From positions 372,001 through 436,000 of the forward strand of contig QNQO01000654.1 of NCBI GenBank assembly GCA_003290165.1: 64,000 nucleotides of DNA, written 5' to 3'. The position numbers and the translations under genes are program-made. The stretch is from Berberis thunbergii. Its lineage: Eukaryota > Streptophyta > Magnoliopsida > Ranunculales > Berberidaceae. Below, piece by piece: positions 1-10,518 of this stretch; the first letter of the stretch is position 1; every line of letters starts with the position of its first letter. Under the pieces are notes generated by a model, which worked only from the letters and a program-made list of their open reading frames with translations, ran no database searches and was not told where the DNA came from.

Positions 1-1169
1 AACGATTGATGCAGCTGCTTGTAGAGAAGTCCTTTGTTGGTGAAGCAGTAGATCTCTCCGAAGAGTTGGTTAAGCTATCAAACAATACAGTAGGTAGAAT
101 GATGTTTAGACCTTTCGGAAAGGATGACCAAACTAAAGAAGCTCGTGTTCTAGCTCGAGAAGTGTCTGAGATCTTTGGTTACTTTAATCTTTCGGATTTT
201 GTATGGTTTCTTCGGAATTTTGATTTGCAAGGGCTGCTAAAAAAGTCCAAAGATATACGAAGGCGTTATGATGTTTTCTTGGAGGGATTAATAAAGGATC
301 ATGAAGAAGCTAGAAAAATGAAGTTAGATGACGAGGATGTGAGGGACTTCATTGATGTCTTGCTAGACATTTACGAGGATGAGAACTCAGAGATTGGACT
401 GAGCAAAGATCATATCAAGGCTTTTGTTTTGGTAAGTCACACAAGTTGTCTACACTGCATTGTGATTGTTTAGCTTAAATTGTATGTTAACGCGATTTTT
501 TCTCAGGATATTTTAACAGCAGGCACCGATACATCAGCTGCAGCAACTGAATGGGCAATGTCAGAGCTAATCAATAATCCTACAGCCCTCAACAAAGCAC
601 GGAAAGAGATCGATACAGTGGTAGGGAAGAATAGTAGATTGGTGGAAGAGTCTGACCTACCGAATCTTCCATACATTCAAGCCATCTTTAGGGAGACGCT
701 TCGACTTCACCCACCAGCTCCAATGCTTGCAAGAGAATCCTTGCAAGACTGCAAGGTTGACGGCTATGATATCCCTGCAAAAACCAAGCTCTTTGTCAAT
801 GTATGGTCTATTAATAGGAACGCGAAATACTGGGACAACCCACTTGAATTTCGACCCGAAAGATTCTTGTTTGACCATGATGGACAAACTAGTTTGATTG
901 CAACTGATGTTAGGGGTCAGCATTTCACTCTACTGCCTTTTGGAACTGGAAGGAGAGGATGCCCAGGTATTTGGTTAGCCCTTCAACAAGTGCCTACTGT
1001 GTTGGCTGCCTTGATCCAGTGTTTTGATTGGAACACTGTTGGTCATGGTGAGGGAACTAAGCCTGGAACTGTCGATATGATCGAACGGCCTGGATTGACA
1101 GTTCCAAGAGCTAATCCTCTCGTGCTCGTACCTACTGTTCGTTTTAATCCATTCATCACCGAAAGTTAA
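1..1169 (+). CDS. CYP93: CYP93-family cytochrome P450, 3' part (5' end outside window)
   Basis: Membrane-anchored haem mono-oxygenase of the CYP93 family, which in plants includes flavone synthase II and pterocarpan/isoflavonoid enzymes; the substrate cannot be told from sequence. The reading frame is open from the first base, so the N-terminal half lies outside. Exons are about 1-431 and 507-1169, separated by a 75-bp GT-AG intron (donor GTAAGT at 432, acceptor CTCAG ending 506) at the phase-0 position used by CYP93 genes, just before the I-helix. The I-helix motif AGTDTS is canonical. The K-helix ETLR lies at 693-704, a PERF motif follows, and the haem loop [10 protein letters not shown] with its cysteine ligand lies at 939-968. 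The stop is TAA at 1167-1169. It is a paralogue of the complete gene at 7104-8798 on the same strand. No disabling mutation is seen in the visible part. Confidence 0.9.
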
Positions 1170-1605
1170 AGCATCAAAGGCTAACCCAAGTAAAGGCTGC
1201 GCCAAAAATTAAGAGTATTGCAATACACATTTGGAATTGAATCAAATATTTCGATTATAGTACCTATTGTGGAATCCACTAAAAGATTACCCCCCATAAT
1301 TTATATTTTTTTTCGTCCGAATTCTGGGCATTTTCTAGTTAATTGGTCTCAGTTTTTGAGATCAGGTTTGGTGTTTCAAACCTTTAGTTTAGAGCTTTCA
1401 TCTTATATAGTTGTATATTTATACTTATTTGCAGTTATATTATCATTCATATTTACTTTACAAAGGCAATGAAATCTTTAGCAGGAATTTGTTTCATATT
1501 GTTTCCATTTGTACTGTCTTAAAGTTTTGTTTTCGACATGTGAAATTCAAAAACTTAAAACCGTAAACTAGAAATGATTTAAGGGTTTGTTCAAGTTGGT
1601 GTCAG
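1170..1605. other. 3' flank of the first P450
   Basis: AT-rich downstream sequence with no gene recognised. An 84-codon open frame at 1218-1472 has no recognisable domain and an AT-rich composition, and I treat it as chance. Confidence 0.5.
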
Positions 1606-2470
1606 CAGTCGCGGATCCAGGATTTTAGTAAAGGTGGACGAAATAGCAAGCAAAACAAAAAATTTCTTCCCGAGTTAGTAAAATAAGAAAAATATATTGT
1701 GTATACCAAATTGAATTACACTCACAATATCAATAACCTTAGCAGGGGGCAAACGAGTGTAATAGCTAGAATATATAACTAAAATCACAAAATAATTAAA
1801 ATAAATATCTAATTGAAGCTAAAAAAAATCAAAAATTTACGAACATAACAAGATCCTAATACAATTTCATCGAAAAATGTTTATATGAGACTCAAATTTT
1901 GTACGAGTTGGTTAGTAGCATATATTTTCATTGAATTCTTTAGTTATTATTTTAGATATTAATTTCAAATATTTTTTTGATTGGAGGTTTTACGCCACTT
2001 GTGAACAAGTGATTCATTGCTTTAATGTTTCCAATTACATATAAAATTGCGTTGAAAACAAAAAAGTAGGGAAATGTCACAATGAATCAATTGTATAAAC
2101 ATAAAGAAATCATACGCTCCGAGAAGACCAAAAATATTTTTTTATTAAATTAAATAAATTTTTAATGTTTACAATTACTATAAAATTGTATTGAAAATAA
2201 AAAAATTAGGCGAGTAACAATGATAAAAATAATAATTATCAATAACTATAAAAATATGCGCTTAATGAGTATCAAACTCGAGTTGTTTACAAAAATTTAC
2301 AAACTTCAAACCACTATAGCAATAGAAAGATGCATAAATAGTTGAATGAACAATTTACATATTATATTAAATATTACAAAATTAATTTTTTAAAGATTAA
2401 ATATATAATAAAATTATTTTAAAAGTTGAGGGGGCAACTGTCCCATCACCCCTTAATAGGTCCGCCCCTG
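1606..2470. mobile_element. Non-autonomous hAT-type element (865 bp)
   Basis: The element begins with CAGTCGCGGATCC and ends with GGTCCGCCCCTG, imperfect terminal inverted repeats of the hAT type. It is flanked by 8-bp near-identical direct repeats, GGTGTCAG at 1598-1605 and GGTGTTAG at 2471-2478 (7 of 8 match), which fits the 8-bp target duplication of hAT elements. The interior is very AT-rich and has no coding capacity. The family assignment rests on ends and target-site length only. Confidence 0.7.
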
Positions 2471-2529
2471 GGTGTTAGAGAGGAAGAGATCAAAATATTG
2501 CTTTCATTGGCAGCAGATAAGATATAATC

Positions 2530-2642
2530 AGCGAGGGAGGGGGTTGAACCCTCCATCCCCCTCGGAATGCGTGAAAAGAATTGAAGGCACGCATTTCAAA
2601 GGGGATGGAGGGTTGAAGCCCCTCCCTCGCTGGTTTTCTCGC
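2530..2642. repeat. Foldback MITE, copy a
   Basis: Two GC-rich arms face each other: CAGCGAGGGAGGGG with a CCCTCCATCCCC box on the left, and GGGGATGGAGGG with CCCCTCCCTCGCTGG on the right, separated by about 40 bases. The same arms recur at 35565-35702 and, more divergently, at 35269-35443, so this is a dispersed foldback family. It stands out from its AT-rich surroundings. Confidence 0.65.
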
Positions 2643-3689
2643 CAGTTAGACAGGTTCTTGAAATTTTGAAGCAAAACTCGTTGCAGCAAAAGATGATTTT
2701 ATCAGACCAATATCTAAGGGTGAATTATAGGACGTTATAGTTTGATTTTTGTGAGAACAATAATGATTTGAGGAACACGAAAATAGAATAATGTTTAGAT
2801 TTGGAATAGTTTTGGCTTGAATAGTTTCACTTTAAGTAAGGGAAAATTGTCACGAAGATTTAACTTGAATAGTGTTAGATTGAATATCGTTACAATATGA
2901 TAGTATTTAACTTGACAAGAAGGAGATGCAAGTCCCAAATCTATGTGAGCAATATGTTTGAATCTTAAAGAAGTAAATAAATCTCTAAGATACGATAGCT
3001 TAGATGATACGATATATAAACAAAATAGTAATGTCTATATATATATATATATATATATATAGTACCTCCTGTTGGTGCGAGTACTAATCTCAACGATATA
3101 ATCGACGTCGAAGACGATTTCTATAAGAAATTGCATGCTTTTGTGCCACGGATTTCATGCTTCCATGCTTGAAGCAGAAATACCAATTCACATGATTATC
3201 GTGTGACATTTTTTTTTTTATCGGTGTTCCGTTTTAGGTGACAAGTGCACCACTCGCTTATGTATAAAAATTGTGATCCCTTGATTACTATAAGCTGGAA
3301 TCACAATGATTGTGATTCGTTTTTCGATGCAATTTAAGAAATATTTTGTTGTACGCAAGCAAACATTTCAATAATAAGTTATAGATGTACAAATTGGAGG
3401 CAAGTGTGTCAGAGAATAGAAGTCCAACACTTTTCTATTCTGTAACATGATAAATTTTTATTCTGTGATACTTTCCTATATTGTAATATAAGTACTTCTA
3501 TCCTCCAACAAAATGAGGTGTGAGATATCATACTCTTCAATCAACCTATAGTTTCCTGCAATTCTATTGACACTCTTCGTTTTCCTTCTTTTCTCTATTA
3601 CTGTCAGCCCTCTTCTTCCTTCTTCATCCCTTTATGTAATTTTCACTTTTCTACTTCCACCCTTGTGTTTGTCAGTGTGGATTCTTGAC
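2643..3689. other. Intergenic DNA with a (TA)n tract
   Basis: No gene is recognised here. A (TA)n microsatellite occupies about 3036-3061. The rest is AT-rich sequence without coding signals. Confidence 0.5.
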
Positions 3690-3803
3690 AATGCTGTCAA
3701 CTTCAAATGGATTTTCCCTTCTGTGTTTATAATGAATGCTCTTTTGGGTGCTTTTATATGGAGGGTACCAAAGTGGGGGGTTCTTAGGAGGTGTCTCATT
3801 TAA
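3690..3803 (-). repeat. Inverted stray copy of the CYP93 core promoter
   Basis: Read on the minus strand this segment has, in order, a TATA-like TATAAAAGCACCC, a stretch matching the 5' leader of the 7104 P450 gene, and the box AATCCATTTGAAGTTGA that lies just before that gene's start. The same block recurs in plus orientation at 9683-9825. No coding sequence follows it. It looks like debris of local P450 duplication rather than a working promoter. Confidence 0.5.
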
Positions 3804-4045
3804 AGTATCAACTTGGATTTTATTTCTTTAATTTTTTTTGGAACAACTTATGGAAATTTCATTGAAGGATAAGATTCTATGGGTGATCATGGGAATTCCT
3901 AAAAATATAAGAAATAGATCCACTTGGCCGGGCTGATCCAATAGGTGTTTTTTTTTTCCTAAAATAGTGCCAGCTGATTGGTGTACTTTCATGAGGAATT
4001 TATAATACTATTGAATCAGTCAATGACAGAGTTATATTATTTAAT

Positions 4046-4866
4046 TATATGTAGGGAAATTCTAGCTGTCCTGGGTCAGCGCTTGGGTGGCCGTCTGGGA
4101 GGTGCCAAGGAGGGTGTCTTGCACATGCCTAAAGTTTCAACAAAAAAAAAAAAAAAAAAAAAAAAAAAGGTGGGAAATTGAAATTTGAATTTCATTACTG
4201 AAATTTAAGAGGGAGGGAGGGCTCAAAACACAAATTTGATTTCAAGACATTCATTATGTAATGCAGTTGTAAATACTCATGGACTCCATCAGAAGTCGAA
4301 GAAGTAGAGGGGGCTTCATTGCTCTTAGCTGCTGATGTAATCTATAGTGATGACCTGACTGATGCATTGTTCAATACTCTACAGAGCTTAATGTCAATAG
4401 GCACCAAGAAGGTAAGAATCAACACTGTAGGTTTTATGTGTAGAATATTTGAGTGGAAAGAGGCATCTTTTTCCCCTAGAGCAGGGCTTGCAGAATATGC
4501 CCTTCCTCTGTGTGATGTATCATATGCATTTGGGATTGGAAAGTGGAATGACTTGTGGACCGATTCTTGTTTCAGGTGTTGTTCTTGGCTTTGGAAAAGA
4601 TATACAACTTCAGTCTTAGTGATTTTGATATTGTTGCGAATGGGTATTCTCATTTTCGAAGTTACTTGAAGGGTACACAGTATATTTTCATAAAGAATAT
4701 CTTTTTTGAAGTTTTTAACAAGTTGCTTTTTTGAATCCTATGTCCTTTGGTTATGGTGCAGAATGCTACCAGCTGGGGAATGGATCATCCCCATGTTTTG
4801 TTGGCAACCAAATTGATATCACAGAAATTCCACAGTATGTGAGGGAGTATGATCGAGAATACAATG
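4046..4866 (+). repeat. Left arm of an 820-bp inverted repeat
   Basis: This arm is the reverse complement of 4987-5808, with a 120-bp spacer (4867-4986) between them. The two arms encode the same 116 residues in the open frames at 4319-4669 (+) and 5184-5534 (-), so they are nearly identical in the core. They drift at the outer ends around a poly-A/poly-T run (4141-4168 against about 5680-5712). The arm contains exons and introns of a METTL22-like gene. Confidence 0.9.
4267..4866 (+). pseudogene. METTL22-like methyltransferase gene fragment (left copy)
   Basis: Three exon-like blocks with intact splice signals encode the C-terminal part of a METTL22-type (lysine methyltransferase family 16) protein. 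Exon A is 4267-4411 and contains LLLAADVIYSDDLTDALF, the characteristic D-V-I-Y-S-D block. Exon B, from 4576 to about 4672, encodes LALEKIYNFSLSDFDIVANG. Exon C starts at 4762 and contains ITEIPQYVREYDR. Introns have kept GTAAGA or GTACAC donors and CAG acceptors, so the copy arose from genomic DNA, not from mRNA. The catalytic N-terminal part is absent and the frame ends soon after the arm, so it cannot make an active enzyme. Identification is from motif memory and not searched. Confidence 0.65.
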
Positions 4867-4939
4867 ACCCTAATATGGGTGATTGCATTTTGTAAGAGAA
4901 ATACAGTTTACAGGGATATGCTATTACATTGATCAGAAG

Positions 4940-5586
4940 TTAATCAGTTGGTCTGTCTGGTATATACTTGATTTGCCAAATTTCTACATTGTATTCTCGA
5001 TCATACTCCCTCACATACTGTGGAATTTCTGTGATATCAATTTGGTTGCCAACAAAACATGGGGATGATCCATTCCCCAGCTGGTAGCATTCTGCACCAT
5101 AACCAAAGGACATAGGATTCAAAAAAGCAACTTGTTAAAAACTTCAAAAAAGATATTCTTTATGAAAATATACTGTGTACCCTTCAAGTAACTTCGAAAA
5201 TGAGAATACCCATTCGCAACAATATCAAAATCACTAAGACTGAAGTTGTATATCTTTTCCAAAGCCAAGAACAACACCTGAAACAAGAATCGGTCCACAA
5301 GTCATTCCACTTTCCAATCCCAAATGCATATGATACATCACACAGAGGAAGGGCATATTCTGCAAGCCCTGCTCTAGGGGAAAAAGATGCCTCTTTCCAC
5401 TCAAATATTCTACACATAAAACCTACAGTGTTGATTCTTACCTTCTTGGTGCCTATTGACATTAAGCTCTGTAGAGTATTGAACAATGCATCAGTCAGGT
5501 CATCACTATAGATTACATCAGCAGCTAAGAGCAATGAAGCCCCCTCTACTTCTTCGACTTCTGATGGAGTCCATGAGTATTTACAA
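4940..5586 (-). pseudogene. METTL22-like gene fragment (right, inverted copy)
   Basis: This is the mirror copy of the fragment at 4267-4866. Exon A' is about 5586-5442, exon B' about 5277-5181 and exon C' 5091-4940. It keeps more of the 3' end than the left copy: after YDREYN it continues VEIWQIKYIPDRPTD and stops with TAA (4942-4940). That tail lies in the spacer of the inverted repeat. It may therefore be the source copy from which the left arm was made. No 5' exons are present upstream. Confidence 0.6.
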
Positions 5587-5808
5587 CTGCATTACATAAT
5601 GAATGTCTTGAAATCAAATTTGTGTTTTGAGCCCTCCCTCCCTCTTAAATTTCAGTAATGAAATTCAAATTTCAGTTTCCCGCTTTTTTTTTTGTTTTTT
5701 TTTTTTTTTTAAACTTTAGGCATGTGCAAGACACCCTCCTTGGCACATGCCAAGGAGCCTCCCAGGTGGCCACCCAGGCGCTGACCCAGGCCAGCTAGAA
5801 TTTCCCTT
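4987..5808 (-). repeat. Right arm of the 820-bp inverted repeat
   Basis: Reverse complement of 4046-4866. Base pairing of a read-through transcript would give a stem of about 820 bp with a 120-base loop. A short duplication in the outer part (TGCCAAGGAG region, about 5735-5760) and scattered substitutions near 5760-5800 distinguish this arm from the left one. Confidence 0.9.
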
Positions 5809-6184
5809 ATATGTATTCTTAAAGCATTGTATATTTATTGGAATTTTTGAAAATATTAAAAAAAAATCAGAAGTTTGAATACCATTCAAGATTCAATATT
5901 TCAAGAGATTCAGAGTTGCATGATCGATACCCTCATGTAAGGATGCAGGATTTTACCGTCCAACATCATCGAAAATACAGAAACTAGCCTCGGCACGAGA
6001 GGTTACCCACACGGAAACAATACAAATGATGTAATATTGAACACGAACACATATATAGCAATCTTAACAAGTTTTCAATTTATAAGCACTAAAAGAAACG
6101 TAAACCGGAAATGTGTTCCACAGGCTTAGTAAGTACGTAGTAGCAAACGTGATGTCATAAACTAATTAACAGCCTTCTTTGCCA

Positions 6185-6345
6185 ATGGTGTTATGGCCTA
6201 GTGGTTAGGGTTGTGTGGGTTTGTCCTCCACATCTTAGCTTCGAATTCCACCTGTGGCATGGTTACTTTCTAATGAGTGCTGACTTATAGGACGCCCAGT
6301 TAATAGGTTATGGAATCCTTAAAAACCCAAAAAAAATAATAATAA
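6185..6345 (+). mobile_element. tRNA-derived SINE
   Basis: A short unit contains a good RNA polymerase III A box (TGGCCTAGTGG at about 6194), a degenerate B box (GCTTCGAATTCC at about 6239), an unrelated body and an A-rich tail ending in AATAATAATAATAA. This arrangement is typical of plant tRNA-related SINEs. Target-site duplications could not be fixed. The surrounding stretch 5809-6994 otherwise shows no gene. Confidence 0.6.
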
Positions 6346-6994
6346 TAACCTTGTCTCGAGCAAGGATAGAATGGTATAGATAAGTGATATTACCTTATCA
6401 AAATATTCAAATCTTTAAGACTTCTTGCTTTGGAGCTTCCATTAAACAGAGCACCAACATAACATGCACAACCTTTGTCATATTTTTCTTCTTCAAATGA
6501 TGAATGATGTGCATGCATGGGTCATCTACATTTAAAAGATATGTTAAAACCCTTATTCGGCTTTTGAGAAAGGTATCTCTATTACATACATATTTTTTTC
6601 GAAACATATGCAACATAGTATAAGAAATGTCTCACGAACATATACTCTATTGCATCATGATATACATCTCGCACAGACAGTACGTTATTAGATTTAACAG
6701 GTCTAGTACCATACAAATACAAAGTTAATTAATGGATAACCTTAAACAGGTCACACCAAGACTCGATCAACATTCTTAAACGAATACATACAAAAAACAT
6801 ACAACCTAAACTGTTGAATAGTTCTACAAGTTATAAAATTAGTTTTCATGAAAATAATACAAAATCCATCAATTAAACAATTTATATTTTCAATCTTACA
6901 TGCATCGACATTCACAAGAATCATTCAAAATGCAAAAAAAAAAAAAAAATGTCAAACTCAGAAGGACGTCGAAGCACTCTTAAGGTACCCTCCC

Positions 6995-7001
6995 TATAAA
7001 A
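6995..7001 (+). promoter_or_regulatory. TATA box of the complete CYP93 gene
   Basis: TATAAAA lies 103 bases before the start codon at 7104, inside the block CCCTCCCTATAAAAGCACCCC. Related blocks occur at 3690-3803 (inverted) and 9683-9825. Confidence 0.6.
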
Positions 7002-7103
7002 GCACCCCAAAGAGCTCTCAATTTCAACACAATAACAAAGAATCCATTTGAAGTTGAAAGCATTTGTTAAGATTAACACTTAACAAACACACACAAAACA
7101 ACC

Positions 7104-8798
7104 ATGTTGATCCTCAATGTTTTCTTCTTTGCCATTCTCTACCTCCTCTCAACATTATTCATGAAGAAAATTTTCACCACCAAGAAGTCTCAATACCATC
7201 TCCCACCAAGCCCAATGGCACTACCAATAATCGGGCACCTCCACCTCATAGGACCGATCGTCCACCAATGCTTCCACAACCTCCATGCCAAGTTCGGGCC
7301 AATGATCTCCCTCCGGTTTGGTTCCGTTCCCATTGTCATTGTCAACTCCGCGGAGTTGGCCAAAGAATGTTTGATATCCAATGAACTAAATTTCGCTTCT
7401 CGGCCTAGTACAAGTGTCATCCGGAAACTCTCCTACAATTGTTCCGGGTTCGCCTTTGCTGCCTATAGTCCTTATTGGAGGTTCATGAAGAAAACATGCA
7501 TGTCTGAGCTTTTGGGCCATAGGCGTGTAGCTCAAACAGAGTCCCTTAGGCGTGAGGAAGTACACCGGTTTCTTCGCTTGTTAGCAAGGAAATCAAGTGA
7601 TAATGAATCTCTAATTATGTCTGATGAGCTTATGAAAATGTCTAACAACATAATTGCTCGAATGATGTTGGGGTTGAGGTACTCCGAAAAGGATGATCAA
7701 CTCATGGAGGTGTTTACATTAATTCGCCAAGTATCAGAGATTTTATTGGAATTCAATGTCTCTGATTACATTGGGTTCCTTAAGAATATTGATTTACAAG
7801 GACTGAAGAAGCGGTCTGATGATATTCTTCATCGATATGACTTTTTAGTTGAAAATATTATTGATAAACGTCTACAAATAAGACAGGCAACTAAGGAAAA
7901 CAAAATTGATGATGTTGAACGCGAAAAGGATTTTCTTGATACATTGCTTGACATCTCTGAAGATGAGAATGCTGAGGTCAAGATAACAAGGACTAACATC
8001 AAGGCTTTCGTGATGGTAAATCTATCATCATTATCATTGTTATTGTTATTATTATTGCTATTGTTAATGAGTAAATGTTCAATTATTTGTAACATTTTCA
8101 ACAATGTATCTGATAATTTACATTTTTTTTATCTATAGGATGTTTTATCTGCGGGAACAGATTCAGCAATAATTCCAATTGAATGGGCAATGGCAGAGCT
8201 GATAAACCATCCAAACATGCTCAAGACAGCACAGGAAGAGATCAATAGAGTTGTAGGAAACAATAGGTTGATTGAAGAGTCTGATATCCCAAACCTGACT
8301 TACCTCCAGTGCATCATAAGAGAAACACTACGTGTTCACCCACCGGCTCCAATGTTCCTAAGAGAAACCGCGCAGGATTGCAAGATCAAAGGCTATGACA
8401 TCCCCGCGAAAACAACAATATTCTTCAACATTTGGTCCATAAACAGGGACCCTAAAAACTGGAAACACCCATTGGAGTTTAAGCCAGAGAGGTTCATGCC
8501 CACTGGCAAGGTTGATGCACCAACTAGTCTAGTTGATGTAAATGGAAGAAATTTTCATTTTCCACCATTTGGGACTGGAAGAAGAGCTTGTGCTGGCATG
8601 TCTTTGGCCCTACAAGAGATACCATTGGTGTTGGGTGCTATGATTCAGTGTTTTGATTGGAAGATTGCCAGCGACGGCAAGGGAATCACACCTACCACTG
8701 TCGACATGACTGAGAAGGCTGGATTGACTGTTCCTAAGGCCAAACCATTGATTCTTGTTCCAGTTTCCCGTTTTGATCCATTTGTCACCAAAATTTGA
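7104..8798 (+). CDS. CYP93: CYP93-family cytochrome P450 (complete, 523 aa)
   Basis: An endoplasmic-reticulum P450 of the CYP93 family; the nearest known activities are flavone synthase II-type and pterocarpan/isoflavonoid oxidations, and the actual substrate is unknown. Exons are 7104-8015 and 8139-8798, joined at the same phase-0 site as in the gene at 1-1169, giving 523 residues, normal for the family. An N-terminal hydrophobic anchor is followed by the proline-rich hinge LPPSPMALPIIGHLHL, then K-helix ETLR, PERF, and the haem loop FGTGRRACAG. Oddity: the I-helix reads AGTDSAIIPIEW, so the usual oxygen-activating Thr (AGTDT) is Ser and the next residue is Ala. Isoflavone synthases (CYP93C) also carry Ser at this site, but the CYP93C motif is AGTDST. 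The start was chosen as the first ATG after the TATA box with a membrane anchor directly behind it. Confidence 0.93.
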
Positions 8799-9302
8799 TT
8801 TGCAAGAAAACCGTGTTGATTGCCAAACCAGTTTTTTATTAATTTTTGGGCACATATACAATAAAAGATTTATTTGTAAACGCTGCTTGTGCCTAATAAA
8901 AATTTCATTGTGAACTTCTATTTCTATTGTTATTGTGTGGGGTTGTGAAACTGTGGATGAATCGGTACGCAATTGGAATTGTCTATATGTTACTCTTGTT
9001 TCGTTCTTTTTTTTTAAACAAGAATGATCATATTCTCAAACAAGAACAATCCTATTTTCAAACATATACCAGTTTGGTTCCAGTTTCCGGTTTTTTTTTT
9101 ATTCCAAATAAGTAATACTAAAATTACGAATAGTTTTTACCAATGAATATATAAATATAAATTGGAGCAAGCTTTACAATTGACGGATAGAAACACAGTT
9201 TGGGAACCATTTCTAGCGATTCCAATAAAATAGGTACCAGAATCGGAGTATTCAGGGCTGGTTGATTTGGATTAGTTTTACAAAAAAGTAAAAAAAAACT
9301 TA
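8799..9302. other. 3' flank of the CYP93 gene
   Basis: AT-rich sequence with AATAAA-like signals near 8861 and 8897 that could serve polyadenylation of the P450 mRNA. No further gene is seen. The run of A at about 9290-9298 is a T-run on the minus strand and fits a polymerase III terminator for the tRNA gene at 9303-9376. Confidence 0.5.
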
Positions 9303-9376
9303 TGGCTTCGCCCGGGTTCGAACCGGAGACCTTCAGTGTGTTAGACTGACGTGATAACCAACTACACCACGAAACC
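9303..9376 (-). tRNA. tRNA-Val (anticodon AAC)
   Basis: Read on the minus strand, 74 bases fold as a complete cloverleaf. The acceptor stem is GGTTTCG with CGAAGCC plus discriminator A. The anticodon stem is TCAGT/ACTGA with loop CTAACAC, giving AAC. The T arm carries GGTTCGAAC, an intact B box. There is no intron. A T-run follows immediately downstream. Confidence 0.95.
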
Positions 9377-9682
9377 ATTTTGAGAACGAGCTCACAACAC
9401 ATATTATATCAACTTTATATTTCTAATTTTCGAGTAAATGTTCTAATTTATCGATCCTTGCCAAATGATACGTTAAGATGCCGGTGAAACAAGGCACATT
9501 ACTAGACGCATTAAGGTAGCTCTTGAAGGATTTGAAGATCAAGTAGCTGATAAACTCTCTAAGCGTGTGCCGAGTTCTGAGTTTGTAGAGATTACCCTTA
9601 GCTCCTTTCCAGAGAATAATTTTCAATGCAATTTCCTTAGTTGCTCCAAAAAAATAAAAATAAAATGCAAGCTCTTACTTTG

Positions 9683-9825
9683 AATGAGACCCCCCCTAAG
9701 AAACCCCACTTTGGTCAAAGTCAGTAGGAGATCAGATGAATCTACGATGCCCCTCCCTATAAGAGCATTCAAAATAAACACAAAATTGAAAATCCATTTG
9801 AAGTTGAGTTGACAGCATTTGTAGG
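9683..9825 (+). repeat. Stray copy of the CYP93 promoter region
   Basis: The block contains CCCTCCCTATAAGAGCATTC followed by AATCCATTTGAAGTTGA, as upstream of the P450 gene at 7104, but no P450 start codon follows. About 160 bases later a scrap of P450 exon 2 appears (9982-10076). Together they suggest a third P450 copy that lost nearly all its coding sequence. Confidence 0.5.
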
Positions 9826-9981
9826 GGTGGAAGCGCACTATATTGTTGGCTTTGAGCGGATGTCATGACTCGGTCTATATTATATTGTTCACTCTGAATT
9901 CAAGACAGCACAATTTTAAAATATGTAGTACTTTATAAATTCAAGTTTGTACTATATATCACATCACCTCTCCTTTACTAC

Positions 9982-10076
9982 ATGCTCAAGACAGCTTACT
10001 TACCTCCAATGCATGCATCATAATAGATACACACTTCGTATTCATCCACGAACGCAAATGTTCCTAAGAGAAAAAC
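9982..10076 (+). pseudogene. CYP93 exon-2 remnant
   Basis: About 95 bases match two pieces of exon 2 of the 7104 gene. ATGCTCAAGACAGC is joined directly to TTACTTACCTCCAATGCAT, deleting the intervening 60-70 bases. The K-helix region follows in altered form, then ATGTTCCTAAGAGAAA. The segment ends just before a tRNA-Val gene. It is too short and too damaged to be expressed as protein. Confidence 0.6.
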
Positions 10077-10087
10077 AAAAAACATTT

Positions 10088-10161
10088 TGGCTTCGCCCGG
10101 GCTCGAACCGGAGACCTTCAGTGTGTTAGACTGACGTGATAACCAACTACACCACGAAACC
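10088..10161 (-). tRNA. tRNA-Val (anticodon AAC), second copy
   Basis: A 74-base minus-strand copy of the tRNA at 9303-9376, differing by one base in the T loop (TTCGAGC instead of TTCGAAC). The cloverleaf and the AAC anticodon are intact, and T-runs follow downstream (10070-10086). The change alters the conserved B box GGTTCGANNCC at one of its fixed positions, so transcription could be weaker. Confidence 0.9.
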
Positions 10162-10482
10162 ATTTTGGGAAACGGTACACAAAAATAGGAAAGAAAATAT
10201 ATTATAAGCTATATATATTTAAATTTTCTAATCATGGACAGGTATTTTGAGTTGGGCTCAGGTTGGCCCACTCAATTAACCTTACTTCCTCCAAAAGTTG
10301 TATAAATTTGTTCAGAAATTCTAAATGGCGAGGGGATGGATGTGATCGCTCATCACGGATGCATGTTTGCTTGAATCTCGAGGAAAATGAGTGGTAAAAC
10401 CCTACCCCCTCGCCCCTTTCCTTGACAATAAGAAAAGCTCAAATTTGTTAGCAGATAAACAAATTAAATGCGAGGTTGAAAG

Positions 10483-10518
<36 letters not shown>

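Noticed and set aside
4319..4669. 116-codon open frame identical on both arms of the inverted repeat, as a gene
   Set aside because: It starts inside METTL22-like exon A and reads through the intron beginning at 4412; the spliced blocks match the protein family better.
5991..6002. CTCGGCACGAG, resembling a cDNA cloning adaptor
   Set aside because: It is embedded in ordinary genomic sequence with no vector or poly-A beside it; chance match.
7829..8104. Asn-rich minus-strand frame near the P450 intron
   Set aside because: Antisense of exon 1 and of the ATTATT repeats in the P450 intron.
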